64,000 nt of DNA from Cymbidium sinense (taxonomy: Eukaryota; Streptophyta; Magnoliopsida; Asparagales; Orchidaceae). The DNA lies in the NCBI GenBank assembly GCA_021442155.1, contig CM038223.1, positions 31,222,983-31,286,982 of the forward strand. Direction: 5' to 3'. Of this stretch, positions 25,901 to 37,539 are shown piece after piece. How positions within the stretch are numbered: position 1 is the first letter of the stretch; every line of letters begins with the position of its first letter. Below the pieces are notes generated by a model that did no database searches, was not told where the DNA came from, and worked only from the letters and a program-made list of their open reading frames with translations. Made by a program: the position numbers and the translations under genes.

Positions 25901-28900
25901 TGATATGAAGAAACTAGCCAATGTATGTTTGACTGGGGACAAAGTTCTTTTTGAAGCTTTATTCTAACAGGCTTTTGATGCATGCGCATCATTGCTGGTT
26001 CTTGAAAACTGGCAATTCATCAATTTTCTTATAAGCAACATTACATGATAAGTACCAGCTGATTCAATAGTTTCTTTTACATAACATAAAATACACTCAC
26101 ACTTGTATTTATTTATTTATTGTTGTAGATACAAAAGCATGGGAAGTGGACACATTGAGAGGGCATATGAATAATGTTTCTTGTGTGATGTTTCACGCAA
26201 AGCAAGATATCATTGTGTCCAACTCTGAGGACAAAAGCATTCGCATCTGGGATGCTACCAAGCGCACTGCCATTCAGACATTTCGTCGTGAGCATGATCG
26301 TTTTTGGATTCTGTCTGCACATCCAGAAATGAATCTACTTGCTGCGGGCCATGACAGTGGAATGATCGTATTCAAACTCGAAAGGGAGCGTCCTGCTTTC
26401 TCTGTTACTGGGGATTACTTATATTATGTGAAGGACCGTTTTCTGAGGTTTTATGAATTTTCACATCAGAAAGATAATCAGGTGGTTCCAATAAGGAGAC
26501 CTGGATCTGTGAGCTTGAATCAGGGACCAAGAACACTCTCATTCAGTCCCACAGAGACTGCTGTCTTAATCTGTTCTGATGCAGATGCTGGGACTTACGA
26601 ACTCTATATTGTTCCCAAAGATAATGTTGGAAGGGGAGATGTTGTTCAGGATGCAAAGAAAGGAGGAGGAGCGTCTGCTGTTTTTGTGGCCCGCAACAGG
26701 TTTGCAGTTCTAGACAAGGGCACCAATCAAGCATTAGTCAAGAATCTTAAGAATGAAATTGTAAAAAAGAGCCCCCTTCCAATTGCTACAGATGCAATCT
26801 TTTATGCTGGAACAGGCAATCTGTTGTGTAGGGCTGAAGATAAAGTAGTTATCTTTGACCTTCAACAGCGACTTATTCTCGGAGAACTTCAGGTCCCTGC
26901 TGTTAAATATATTGTTTGGTCTAGCGACATGGAAACTATTGCATTACTCAGCAAGCATGTTATAGTTATTGCCAACAAGAAACTTGTTCATCGCTGTACA
27001 TTGCATGAGACAATTCGTGTGAAAAGAGCCTGGGATGAGAATGGTGTCTTCATCTACACAACCCTGAACCACATTAAGTATTGCCTTCCTAATGGGGATA
27101 ATGGTATTATAAGGACCCTTGATGTCCCAATATACTTGACCAAGGTTTCTGGCAACAGTGTTTATTGTTTGGATCGTGATGGGAAGAACCGGGTCATAAC
27201 AATTGATGCTACAGAGTATATCTTCAAGCTTGCTCTCCTGAGGAAAAAATATGACCATGTTATGAGTATGATCAAGAATTCACAGTTGTGCGGACAGGCT
27301 GTGATTGCATACTTACAACAAAAAGGTTTTCCTGAAGTAGCTCTTCACTTTGTTAAAGATGAGAGAACCAGATTCAACTTGGCTCTTGAGAGTGGCAACA
27401 TCCAGATAGCTGTTGCTTCTGCGAAGGAGATAGATGAAAAGGACCATTGGTATAGGTTGGGCATTGAAGCCCTTCGACAAGGGAACACCAGTATTGTAGA
27501 ATATGCTTATCAGAGGACTAAGAACTTTGAAAGGCTGTCTTTTCTTTATCTTGTCACAGGAAATAAGGAAAAGCTGTCAAAAATGTTGAGAATAGCTGAA
27601 ATGAAGAATGATGTTATGGGTCAGTTCCATAATGCTATGTATCTTGGTGATGTCCAGGAGCGCGTGAAGATATTGGAGAATGCTGGTCACTTGCATCTTG
27701 CGTATATCACAGCTTCAACTCATGGGCTTGTTGAAACTGCTGAAAGGCTTGCAGTTGAATTGGGGGATGACATTCCTGTTATCCCCAAAAAGAAAACCCG
27801 CTCTCTTCTTTTACCACCTGCCCCTCTATTGAATGGTGGTGACTGGCCATTGTTGAGGGTTATGAGGGGCATTTTTGAAGGCGGATTGGACATTGCTAGC
27901 AGGCCAGGATATGATGATGTTGAAGAAGAAGCTTCTGGTGCTGACTGGGGTGATGAAGACTTGGACATTGTTGATGTTGAGCGTGTGATTCAGAATGGGG
28001 ATGCAGATGAAGAGGTTGAAGATGTGGAAGCAAACGAAGAAAATGGAGGCTGGGACCTTGAAGATCTGAATTGCCTCCTGAAGCTGTTGCTCCAGTGGCT
28101 GCAGGTAATACCCGTGCTTCGGTGTTTGTTGCCCCTACTCAAGGCATGTCTGTGAGTCAAATCTGGATACAGAAATCATCTCTTGCTGGGGAACATGCTG
28201 CAGCTGGAAACTTTGATACAGCAATGCGCCTTCTTAATCGGCAGTTAGGAATCACTAATTGTACTCCATTGAAGCAGATATTTATGGATTTATACACAGG
28301 CAGTCATACATATCTTCCTGCTTTTACTGCTGCTCCAGTAATATCAGTTGCTGTTGAGAAGGGATGGACTGAGTCCACAAGTCCTAATGTAAGAAGCCCA
28401 CCATCTCTTGTATTCAAGTTCTCACAATTGGATGAAAAACTCAAGGCTGCGTACCGAGCAACAACGGAAGGGAAGTTCCCCGAGGCCTTAAGGCTATTTC
28501 TTAATATATTATACATTATCCCTATTATTGTTGTGGATTCCAGGAGGGAGGTTGATGAAGTAAAGGAGCTGATTGAGATTGCTAAGGAGTATGTTTTGGG
28601 CTTGAAGATTGAGGTCAAGAGGAAGGAAACTAAGGATGATGTGATTCGACAGCAGGAGCTGGCAGCTTACTTTACCAACTGCAAGCTTCAAACCGTTCAC
28701 ACCAGATTGGTGCTTACTAGTGCGATGACTATTTGTTTCAAAGGTGGAAACTATACTACGGCAGCCCATTTTGCTAGGATGCTTTTGGGGAGCAGCCCAA
28801 CTGATGCCCAAGCAAAGAAGGCGAGACAGGTTCTACAGGCGTGTGGTGACAAAAGAGATGCGCACCAGCTGAATTATGATTACAGGAATCCTTTTGTTGT

Positions 28901-29072
28901 CTGTGGAGCCACCTTTGTTCCAATCTACCGTGGACAGAAGGATGTCTCATGCCCTTACTGTGGAGCTAGGTTTATCCCATCCATTCAAGGGAAGCTTTGC
29001 ACTGTTTGCGAGATTGCAGTGGTTGGGGCTGATGCATCAGGTCTTCTCTGCTCTCCGACACAGTTGCGATAA
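19515..29072 (+). CDS. COPA: Coatomer subunit alpha (alpha-COP), three coding exons, with a one-base lesion in exon 3
   Basis: Alpha-COP is the largest COPI coat subunit. With beta'- and epsilon-COP it forms the outer cage on Golgi-derived vesicles and binds dilysine (KKxx) tails of ER residents for retrograde transport. Exons: 19,515-19,722, 20,148-20,642 and 26,129-29,072, joined by GT-AG introns, both splitting a codon after its first base. With the missing base allowed for, the product is 1,215 residues, the usual plant alpha-COP length (about 1,216-1,218). Order: N-terminal WD40 propeller (about 1-320), second propeller-like region (to about 770), acidic linker ([13 protein letters not shown]), C-terminal epsilon-COP-binding domain with CPYC and CTVC pairs (C1176, C1179, C1192, C1195). 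R11 and K13 align with basic residues that read dilysine cargo in yeast. The start follows a GC-rich leader and matches the family N-terminus MLTKFE. Oddity: the frame slips after codon 881; as written the reading frame ends at 28,155. Confidence 0.93.
19723..20147 (+). other. alpha-COP intron 1 (425 bp)
   Basis: gtgagg donor, tttgcag acceptor. It contains a long (AT)n microsatellite at 19,879-19,936 and no other recognisable element. Confidence 0.88.
19879..19936. repeat. (AT)n microsatellite in alpha-COP intron 1
   Basis: About 29 AT units without interruption, prone to length variation and polymerase slippage. Confidence 0.95.
20148..20642 (+). CDS. COPA: alpha-COP coding exon 2
   Basis: Encodes four successive WD40 units, each with a GH start and a W-D/W-N end: [23 protein letters not shown]...[18 protein letters not shown]...[17 protein letters not shown]...VKLWRM. 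Acceptor tttgcag ends at 20,147; donor gtaatc starts at 20,643. Ends one base into the aspartate codon of the DTKAWEVD stretch that continues in exon 3. Confidence 0.92.
20643..26128 (+). other. alpha-COP intron 2 (5,486 bp) carrying an antisense LINE
   Basis: gtaatc donor and tgttgtag acceptor. More than half is the RTE-type LINE at 21,561-24,530. The rest (20,643-21,560 and 24,531-26,128) is AT-rich. A stretch at 24,570-24,710 with words such as cctcgaggtgtatgcctc and aggtgtaagtctcac, and a similar short one at 21,065-21,110, may be remnants of one older small repeat split by the LINE; this is weak. Confidence 0.87.
21561..24530 (-). mobile_element. RTE-type non-LTR retrotransposon (LINE), copy 1, degenerate
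   Basis: On the minus strand the order is endonuclease then reverse transcriptase. Endonuclease pieces lie at 24,199-23,981 ([34 protein letters not shown], close to the QETKW...VISAYAPQ pattern of plant RTE elements). The C-terminal RT part lies near 22,250-21,720. The 3' end has short (ttg)n units (acaaca... on the + strand at 21,563-21,579), as usual for RTE rather than poly(A). The 5' end extends to about 24,530 and is longer than in copy 2. Full of stops and frameshifts, so not mobile by itself. It sits antisense to alpha-COP. Confidence 0.82.
26129..29072 (+). CDS. COPA: alpha-COP coding exon 3 (with frameshift near 28,068)
   Basis: Starts at a tag acceptor (26,128) and completes the aspartate codon begun in exon 2. 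It encodes the last WD40 unit of the first propeller ([12 protein letters not shown]...IRIWD), the coatomer WD-associated region, the acidic linker and the C-terminal alpha-COP domain, ending CSPTQLR and taa at 29,070-29,072. Up to ctg at 28,066-28,068 the frame is continuous from 26,129; from gaa at 28,068-28,070 the frame that matches the family is shifted by one, the g being shared. Family members read DLEDLELPPEA here, so a single G is missing. No GT-AG pair here would remove a sensible intron. Confidence 0.9.
28064..28072 (+). other. Single-base deletion (frameshift) in alpha-COP
   Basis: The sequence reads gatctgaattg where coding continuity needs gatctg-g-aattg. Adding one G joins two frames that together give the full-length family protein. 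Without it, translation adds 28 unrelated residues and stops at 28,155, losing the epsilon-COP-binding domain. There is no X-XXY-YYZ slippery heptamer, so programmed frameshifting is unlikely. Confidence 0.85.
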
Positions 29073-29165
29073 ATGAAGGTATTACTGGGAAATCTTTATC
29101 CGTGTTTTTCTATTAAGTTTGTCGCTCCATATCTTTTCCAGAACCTATTATGTTTCAAGCAAAAG

Positions 29166-29171
29166 AATAAA
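29166..29171 (+). terminator. Candidate polyadenylation signal of alpha-COP
   Basis: aataaa 94 bases after the stop codon, followed by T-rich sequence at 29,200-29,225. Plant polyadenylation signals are loose, so other sites are possible. Confidence 0.45.
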
Positions 29172-29706
29172 AACAGGTAATCTGGTTTTAGCAGTTTGTT
29201 CAGTTTTTTTTCTTTTTTTTAAAAATTTATGCTCTCTCCTCCTTTTGAGCTGTAGGAATTTTGTAAGACATGCTGTTATTATTTGAAAGTTGATGTTATG
29301 AGTTCAGTTTGCTTAAGAAATTTGTTGCCGTTTTAGTTTTATGTGATAGTGTTGATACCTTATCTATTCATTGGTCTTTGTTGGTGAGCTGTTCTGGTTT
29401 GCAGTATGCATCTTTCTGTGAAGAAATTTCTGCTATAGTTGATTGAATCATCATCGCATATAAATTCAGAGCAGCTTATTCTATCTCAAAGTCAATTTTG
29501 AATAAGCAGGCTTAGTGTGACCTTTGTTCAGTAAAATTTGCATAAATCAAGAAATGACCTGATTGAATGTGTTCTCCTTTGTGATTTAATTTCTGTTAAT
29601 GATTGGTTGTTGTCGATTGCTTTGATTCTCATTTGTATTGATCACCACATGCAGTGCTGCAAGTACATGCCCAGGGATGAAAGCATACAACACCACACCA
29701 CCACCA

Positions 29707-32670
29707 ACAATAATAATAACAACAACAAGCTTTTATTCCACTATGTGGGGTCAGCTACAAGAATCCTTCTCCATTGTGTCTTATTATGTGTCAAATTCTT
29801 ATTTAATTCAAGTATACTAAGGTCATTTTTTATACATCTTAACTAAGTCTTTTAGCTCTACCTCTATTTTTCTTAACATAAGGCAAATCTAATACATCTA
29901 CTCTCTAATGGGTCATCGACGTGTTTTTTATGTGGCCAAACCGTCTAAGGTGATTCTCTCTAATCTTATCTGCCACTGGAGCTACTCCAACTTGTTCCCG
30001 AACATACTCGTTTCACATTTTATTTTTAAGAGTAAAGCCACTCATCCACCTGAGTATCCTCATTTTTGTAACACTTATCTTAGTCTTATGCTTCTCTTTT
30101 ATTGGCCAACATTCTGCACCATAAATCATTGTAGGTCTTACCAGCATTTTATAAAATTTTCTCTTAAGTGATATTTTTCTATCACACAACAGACCAGATG
30201 TGTTCCTCCACTTGAACCATCCAACTTGAATTCTACTAATAACATTTCCATCTATTTCACCATCATTTTGAACAATAGAGCCTAGATATTTGAATTGCTC
30301 ACTCTTTTTAATGATTTGTTCACCCAATGTCACAACACTATTACTAGAACTTCTACAATTTAAATTACACTCCATATATTCAGTTTTAGATCTACTTAAA
30401 TGAAAATCTTTGGACTTTAGGTTGACCTCCATAATTCAAGTTCTCTTGGACTCCCTTTCTAGTCTTATCAACAAGAAGAATATCATCAACAAAAAGCATA
30501 CACCAAGGTACATCTTTCTATAAATGTATAGTAAAAACATCCATAACTAAAGAGAAAAGATAAGGGTTTAAAGCCGATCCTTGATGTAATCCAACTGAAA
30601 TAGAAAAATATTTTGTCAGTCCTCGTATTTGGACACAAGTAACAGCTATAGTATACATATCCTTAATGACTTGAATATAATCAATATTAACTCCTTTCTT
30701 TTCTAAAACTCTCTAAAGAACATCTCTTGAAATTTTATCATAAGCATTATCTAAATCAACAAATATCATATGCAAATCCTCTTTACTTTCTCTATACTTC
30801 TCCATCAAACCTCTTAATAAATATATAACATCCATAGGAGATCTATCTGGCATGAAACCAAACTAATTTTGAGAAATTTTTATATCACATCATAACCTAT
30901 GCCCAATTACTCTCTCCCATAATTTTAATGTATGATACATTAACTTAATTCCTCCATAATTTGTACTCTTGTGCATCACTTTTATTCTTAAATATAGGAA
31001 CCAACAAACTCTTTCTCCACTCATCTGATATTTTTTTAGTCTTTAAAATAACATTAAAAAGATTTGTAAGCCAAAAAATTCTTTGATCTCCTAAACATTT
31101 TCACACTTTTATTGAAATATTATCAAGTCCTATTATTTTTCACACTTTATTTTCTTTAAAGTTTCTTTAATTTCATGTTTATTAATACGACAATAAAAAT
31201 AAAATTCTTTATTTTTATTTAGGGTATTAAGATTGCTAAAATCTCAGATTCGATCCTTCATGTTTATCAAAATATCTCATCTTTTCAATATCTTTTTATA
31301 AGAAAAGTATTTTATGATTTTCATCCTTAATACACCTCACTTGAATTAGATCTTTACTTCTCCTATCTCTTTGGTTGGTTAACTTATACATATATCTTTC
31401 ATTTTTTTGGTATCCAATCTATTATATAAATCACTAGAAGCTAAATTTTTTATATCATATATTATTTTTTTAGAATCTCTATGGGTCACTTTATATCTTT
31501 GCCAATTCTTCGAGTTTTTACAACTAAACCAAGTTTTATAACAATGCTTTTATTTCTTATTTTTTCGCATTCGACTCCATCATCAACTATTTTATTAAAG
31601 AAGTTTCTTTTGATTCTAAAGATATTTTCGAACTTGTTTAATTTCACTTGCTATTTTATCCCACATAACATTAGCTTCCTTATGAACATCTTAAATTCTA
31701 AGCTTTTGTAGTTTGCTTTTAAAAATAGTTTTATTAGTATTCTTTAAGTGCTCTCATTTAATTATATGATAATAATTTAATTTTTTTTTCATCTTCCAAT
31801 CATTCATCTTAAAATCTAAAACTAACAATCGATATTGGGTACTTGAACTCACTCGGAATGATCTTACAATTTTTATAATCTAAACAATCTATTTTTCTTA
31901 TCAGAAAATAATCAATATATGTTTTACTAGATTCATTTTTATAAGTAATAACATGCTCATCTCTTTCTTTAAATAAAGAATTAGCTACTACAAAATCATA
32001 GCCTAAAGTAAAATTTAATATAGTCCTACCTTCTTCATTACACTTCAAATCTATAGCCATCATGAATATTTTTAAAATCTTCTACTACTCTACCAACATA
32101 TTCATTTAAATCTCTTCTAATAAATATTTTTTATTCAAGAGATATTTTTGATAATCTCTAATTCATTCAAAATTTTTTTCGACCTACATCCAAACCTACT
32201 GGGAGTATAAACACTTGTAAATATGATAATCTTAAGATCAACAATCTTTAAAGTTATAATTCTATCTCCAATCCTATTAATATTTATAACATTATCCTTC
32301 AAACTTTTATCTATAATCACACCTATGTCATTTCTAATTCGGCTTCTACTTGAATATCAAAGTTTAAAACGTAAACTATCAATCAACTCGGCCTTCTCCC
32401 CAACCTATTTAGTTTTTTGAATACATAAAATATTTATCTTCTTATGAACCATAATATTTTTAATTCCATTAATTTAATCTATACCCTAACCTAGTTTAAC
32501 TTTTTTTCCACTGTCCATAATGTAAAAACCCTTGTTTATTTAACACTGCACCCAGACGCGAATGCAGCGGCTCTTGCACACTTTTCACTGTATTCGGGTC
32601 ATACAACGCATCGCTTTCATGGGACGCCCTAGCATTAACACATTATTTTAAAGAATTCATGTCATGATTT
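29707..32670 (-). mobile_element. RTE-type LINE, copy 2, degenerate
   Basis: Colinear with copy 1 throughout, same strand. Minus-strand pieces: endonuclease at 32,320-31,809 (GDRIITLKI; TLGYDFVVANSLF; YIDYFLIRKID, a standard SQIDFFL-like block) and the RT C-terminal/connector frame at 30,432-30,013 ([50 protein letters not shown]). The 3' end has caa/aat units (29,707-29,730). The 5' end stops near 32,670, about 80-100 bases short of copy 1. Inactive because of stops and frameshifts. It begins about 0.6 kb downstream of the alpha-COP stop codon. Confidence 0.85.
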
Positions 32671-35600
32671 CTTTTTTTATTTTTATTTTTTATAATTCTT
32701 CATCACCAGTTTGATTCTAGAATGATCTAATTGCTTCTGCTTTGATTCCCATTTATGTGGACAGGCAATTGTTCTGGCTCGAGTGAAGATTCAATAGGTG
32801 TTATATATTGTTAGTATTGGTGATTGTTACATGTGTGTGATTGCCTAGCATCATCGCTATCTCTTCCTATACACTCATATTCACTTAGATCATGTCAATC
32901 AAATCTTTATGTATATAGGAGCCGTAAACCACCTATGATTTGGAATTTGCTAAGCGTTAAGCTGTCTTTAGTTTGGCAACACCTACAAATGAATTTTAGA
33001 AGTTTCCCAAGAGTTAGTCTTACTAGGAACTCAATAGCAGGATATGAACATGCTCGAGGACCCAACCCATGAAGTCACTCGTTTGCCAAAGCAGCTTTCC
33101 CAAGGAATTTGAATACTCAACTTAAGAAATCGCCAATCACCAAAAAAAATTTGCTAGAAGAACTCGCTAAAGGTATTTACTCATTTGGGAACTCATTTGA
33201 AAGTCATTATTAATACCTAAGTAGAAGTTAGATTTTTCCCTTTATAAATCTAGGTCACGCATTTTATATGTTGTAATGCTATGTAGTTAATTTTATTACT
33301 GATTTTAGTGCTCAAGTGTAAATAAGGGCTATTAGTGGAGCATAGGTATTATGCGAACTTATACATTGTGCCAAAATTCTATCCTAATTTCTCTTAGAAG
33401 ATTCCCCCTTAGTCTCTTGTTGAATCATCTCCATAACTTAATTTGAATTGCCATTCTCATTCTTTGAGGGTTTATTTGAGACTATAAATTGATTAACTTA
33501 AGAAGATCATTAGGACTTAAATCTCTTTTGATACATTTTTATGTTCTTTAAGCTTAATTAAAATGTGTGATGACCTAATTAGGAGAGTAGATGTATTAGG
33601 CTCGGCATTTGTTAAGGTAGAGGAAGACCAAAACTGATATGATTAAGTATAAAAAATGATCATATTTTATTAGAATTAAATAAGAATTTTGTATTTAATA
33701 GAATGTAATGGAGAAGAAGGATTCATGTAATCTACTCTAGATAGTGTGATAAAGACTTATTATTATTGTTGAACTTAATTAATATCTTTAGTATAGTTTT
33801 TATTTTGTTTTCATGGACAACACTGAATCCAATAGTTTTATATCAACCCATAACATTAGTGACTTATCCTCTCGAATTACAAATGGGCTTTTTCAAGCCA
33901 CTTAGACAATTCTTCCATTTTATTCTTGTGCATAAAGAGAATTGCTAGTATTTATGAAATGGTTCATCTAATATAATTATGTTAGACTTATAAGTTTTTG
34001 GGTAGCATTAGATCTACTCATTTATTAAGAAATATCAAGAATTAATATGCTATAAAAATAGAAGTTGAAGTTAGTGCGAAAAACATTCTAAACTCATATT
34101 GAGTTGAAGTTAGTGTGATGAATATTTCTAACCTATTCTTTGAACAAGTGAATTTTTTTTTACCTTACTATCTAATTAGGAGCTTATTTGGAGCAGTTGT
34201 AGTTTTTTTTTGTAAATATGTTTATACAATTATGGATGAAGTAATTTTTTGAAAGTTTTTTAAATAGCTATCACATTAGTAAATCTAGTTGTAGAAAAAT
34301 AGTTTTTTTTACTATAGTAATATATAGAAAGCAATGAAGTGGTCGCTAAATGGAGTTGTGGTTGTGGTATGAAAAGTAATAGCTAAAAATATACCCCAAA
34401 TAGACCTTATTTTGAGAAAGTATTCATTGTTGAAATCGTCACGCGCTTTAAAACTCATATCTTTCTTCTTAGAGTTGTTACTAATCCTAAAATGAAATTC
34501 TTGTAGGAAGATAACTCATCATCGAATGAGTGAAGTGTATCAATAGTGCATAAATTCAGGTGCTTGTTTCTCTTTCTTGATAGATTTGTAAAAGCTCCAA
34601 TCAAATATTTAGTACTCTTCTGCTTTTTTCTTTTAAACCCTAATATGTACAATGGCACGTGATGGGCTAACATCTCTTAACTTTTGACCTCATTTTATAT
34701 AATAGCAAGAGATTGTTCCTTTATGTTCTCCACCTTATCTTTCACTTTCTGATAATTCTCATTTTCCACCTAAATCATAATCAATTCTGATTTGAGCAAT
34801 ATTTGAACTATTATCAAATTATCTTTGAGTCATATATTTAAATCATCTTTAAATTATGATCGAGTCATTTTTCAATCATGCTCAGATTATCTTCGATCAA
34901 GATGATTTGAATAAATATTAAAATATTGTCAAACTATTTTTGATTTATCTTTAAAATTGATCAAATAAATTTCAAAACTTTTCAAACCATTGTTGAATCA
35001 TTATTTGATTATGCTAACCTTGTTCTAAAATTGTTCAAACCTTGAAATTTGAACAAGACTTGAAGATAGTTTGATAATAGCTTAATAATGGCTTGAAGTT
35101 TATTTGATCATAATTCAAAGTAGGTGTTTTTATGCTTAAAAATGCTTCAGGTTTAGGATTTAGAGTGTGAACATCATATTGAAATCTAAAAAGTTCAATG
35201 AATTACGTTAGAATCACAACTGATGAATGGAAAGATCATCAACGTGAAACTTCACTGTAGTCCTGCATACACATATTTTGAAGTTGCTGGAAATGAAGAA
35301 GTTTTCGTGATAAAGGGTCAAAAAGCTGCTATTATGAAAAGGTTGTATACTTAAATATTTATTAATGCTCCAAAATTAGCATCTCGTCTGCCGCCTTAAA
35401 AATGACCAATCAAATTCAAGAATAATTCGAGATTACAACCTATTCAAAACTTAAATCATTTTCCTCTTTCCCTTTCTCTAGTCATAGAAGCATATTGCAG
35501 CATGAAATGGTTAGCCCTGTAGTAGGGTTTGGGAAGCAAGCATGCCTGAAGGCGAATGGCCAATCGGGCCAGCGTGAAGATTTAGAGGGTGTGACGGAGC

Positions 35601-36816
35601 TATGGACGGTAGGGCTGCGATCAAGTTGATTTGTGCTTGAGCTTGTTATGAATTAGTTTTTATATTTAGTTTTTTTTATATATAAAGCTAATATTTAGTT
35701 TTTTCATATTATGTTATAAATAAATAATTTTATAAATTTAAAGTAAGAAGATTTGTTAGTGCATCCTTTTTATGTGTGTGTGCAGTGTGTGAAAGAGATC
35801 AAAGATTAAGGAGAAGGATATACAACAAAAAGAGAGGATTTACTAGTGCATTCTTTTTTTTACTCTTTTCTTTTTCTTATATTTTTTAGTATTTCTTACA
35901 TATTTATATATTGTGTATTTGTGTTCGTATTTTACTTTTCAAAATATGAAACTAAGTATATTAACTTTGAATTTATGTGAAGTTTTTGGGATGTTTATGT
36001 TGTATTAGATTTTGTTGTGAATTAATATAATTAGATTATTTGTGCTTCTAATGAAAATATATTTTAGTTCTTTTCATGATTCATTTATTTGTAATCTGAC
36101 CAATTATAATGTTAAAAATAGATGGAATCCTAGAAGAACAAGTATGAAAAAAAAATATATTAAATAATCATTAATGTGCTACATAGGTTGGGTAGCTAAA
36201 TAATCATTAAATATATGATTATTTTTAGGATTTGTAATAACTTAAAAAAAAAATATGGGTAAAGAAATTAATAAAAAATTACTTGGTTCTAGGCAGAAAT
36301 AGAGTAAAGGGATTGATTTTGTTATACTTATCTATAAATAGATAGTATATCATTGTTGCTCCTAGTTGACACTACAAGTCTTAAGTTAATTTACTATATA
36401 GTTTAATATAATACAATCTAAAATAATCCATAAATTTAGAATACTTATCTTAAAAAAAAACCTCTTATATTTTCTATCAAAATATAAAAATATATAAAAA
36501 TTAGTCTTTTAATATTTTAGAAAATAGTAGATAGTAATTTTAATTTTGAAGTTGCATTTTGTTGGCTAAAAATTAGATTTTAAAACATTAGTAATTAACT
36601 TAATATAAATTAATATATGATTTTACTCTAATCCTCATAAAAATGATACTCTACTCATTCTACATTACTAGATTTGGCACGTGTACTTGCGTTTAGATGT
36701 AAAAAAGAACTGAATAAGTTTTTGGTGCATTGCTAGAGATTGGAAGTAAAAATAGTAATTTGTATTAAGTTGATATTAGTCTTGATGAACTATTTTTAAT
36801 TCAACTTTGTTGATAT
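32671..36816. other. AT-rich intergenic DNA, nothing recognised
   Basis: Short frames only. 34,740-35,130 is a degenerate A/T-rich tract with recurring tcaaattat / tttgaatcat words. A ~23-bp word (gattt.ttagtgcat.ctttttt-like) occurs twice near 35,750 and 35,836. No gene or element boundary was supported apart from the LTR start at 36,817. Confidence 0.5.
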
Positions 36817-37100
36817 TGTTTTCATAAAAAAAAAATACAAATAATAAATTATTTAGCCTCAGTACCGCGATGTTGTGATTGCAAAACAAGTTCTTCCAGA
36901 AGGATAACTATTAGTTTAGTTGGCGAGCCTATGGTTTGGCGTTGCAACGCTGTCATTTCGACGCCGAGGCGTTGCGACCATGATCTGTAGTTTAAAGAAG
37001 CTAGAAAGAACTGTCATTCCCTTCCCTGACTACTAACTGCTTAGGGGAGCGGGGGGAATAATTATAGGGTGAAAAATCAGCCCACTAGTTGAAAGAACTC

Positions 37101-37110
37101 TATAAAAAAA
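37101..37110 (+). promoter_or_regulatory. LTR core promoter (TATA box), 5' LTR
   Basis: tataaaaaaa followed about 25-30 bases on by a C-rich run and tcttcttcc, a typical plant LTR start-site context. The equivalent in the 3' LTR is tataaaaa at 63,150-63,157 with the same surroundings, so it has been kept better than the flanks. Confidence 0.6.
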
Positions 37111-37539
37111 GGGAAAAAATTGCTCCCCCCTCTTCTTCCACTTTCTCTCTCCACTTTGACTAGTTCTCTTTAAATTTTCTAGCATTTCTTGCTTTGGGAA
37201 CTTGTGTTCGCTGCAAGATCGACCCTCGCTTTACGAAAGCCATCTCTTGCCCACTAAAGGTAAAAGATTCACCGTAATTATGTTTTTTTGTGTTCTTTTA
37301 CCTAGCTTTTCTCCCTTTTATTTGAGTTTTAATAAAAGAAACCTCCATCATTGAACTTAGTTCTGATGCATGAAGAAAAAAATATCTTAGATCCACAACA
37401 AGGGAGATGACACTGAAATATGAGAACTTAGCATTTCTGAAATGTTACTCTACCTAAGTTTTTATAAAAAAATACTGGATTCTATAAGAATTTCTCTCCA
37501 AACTGTACATTCCCGACTCGTTGTGCCATGGTGCAATAA

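Noticed and set aside
28069..28160. Programmed frameshift site in alpha-COP
   Set aside because: No slippery heptamer or evident downstream structure, and alpha-COP is not known to use recoding.
27720..28811. Minus-strand frames of 82-104 codons across alpha-COP exon 3
   Set aside because: Mirror frames of a conserved coding exon; compositions follow the sense codons.
28071..29072. Separate small gene encoding a 333-residue protein
   Set aside because: It is the C-terminal domain of alpha-COP in the shifted frame, contiguous with the upstream part at the exact codon; no promoter or start codon of its own.
29530..29850. Coding frames of 60-102 codons after alpha-COP
   Set aside because: They overlap the 3' flank and the LINE 3' end with its caa/aat microsatellite; low complexity and no motif.
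35160..35360. Possible coding remnant (aagttgctggaaatgaagaagttttc region)
   Set aside because: No frame longer than about 40 codons and no recognisable family; left as unassigned DNA.
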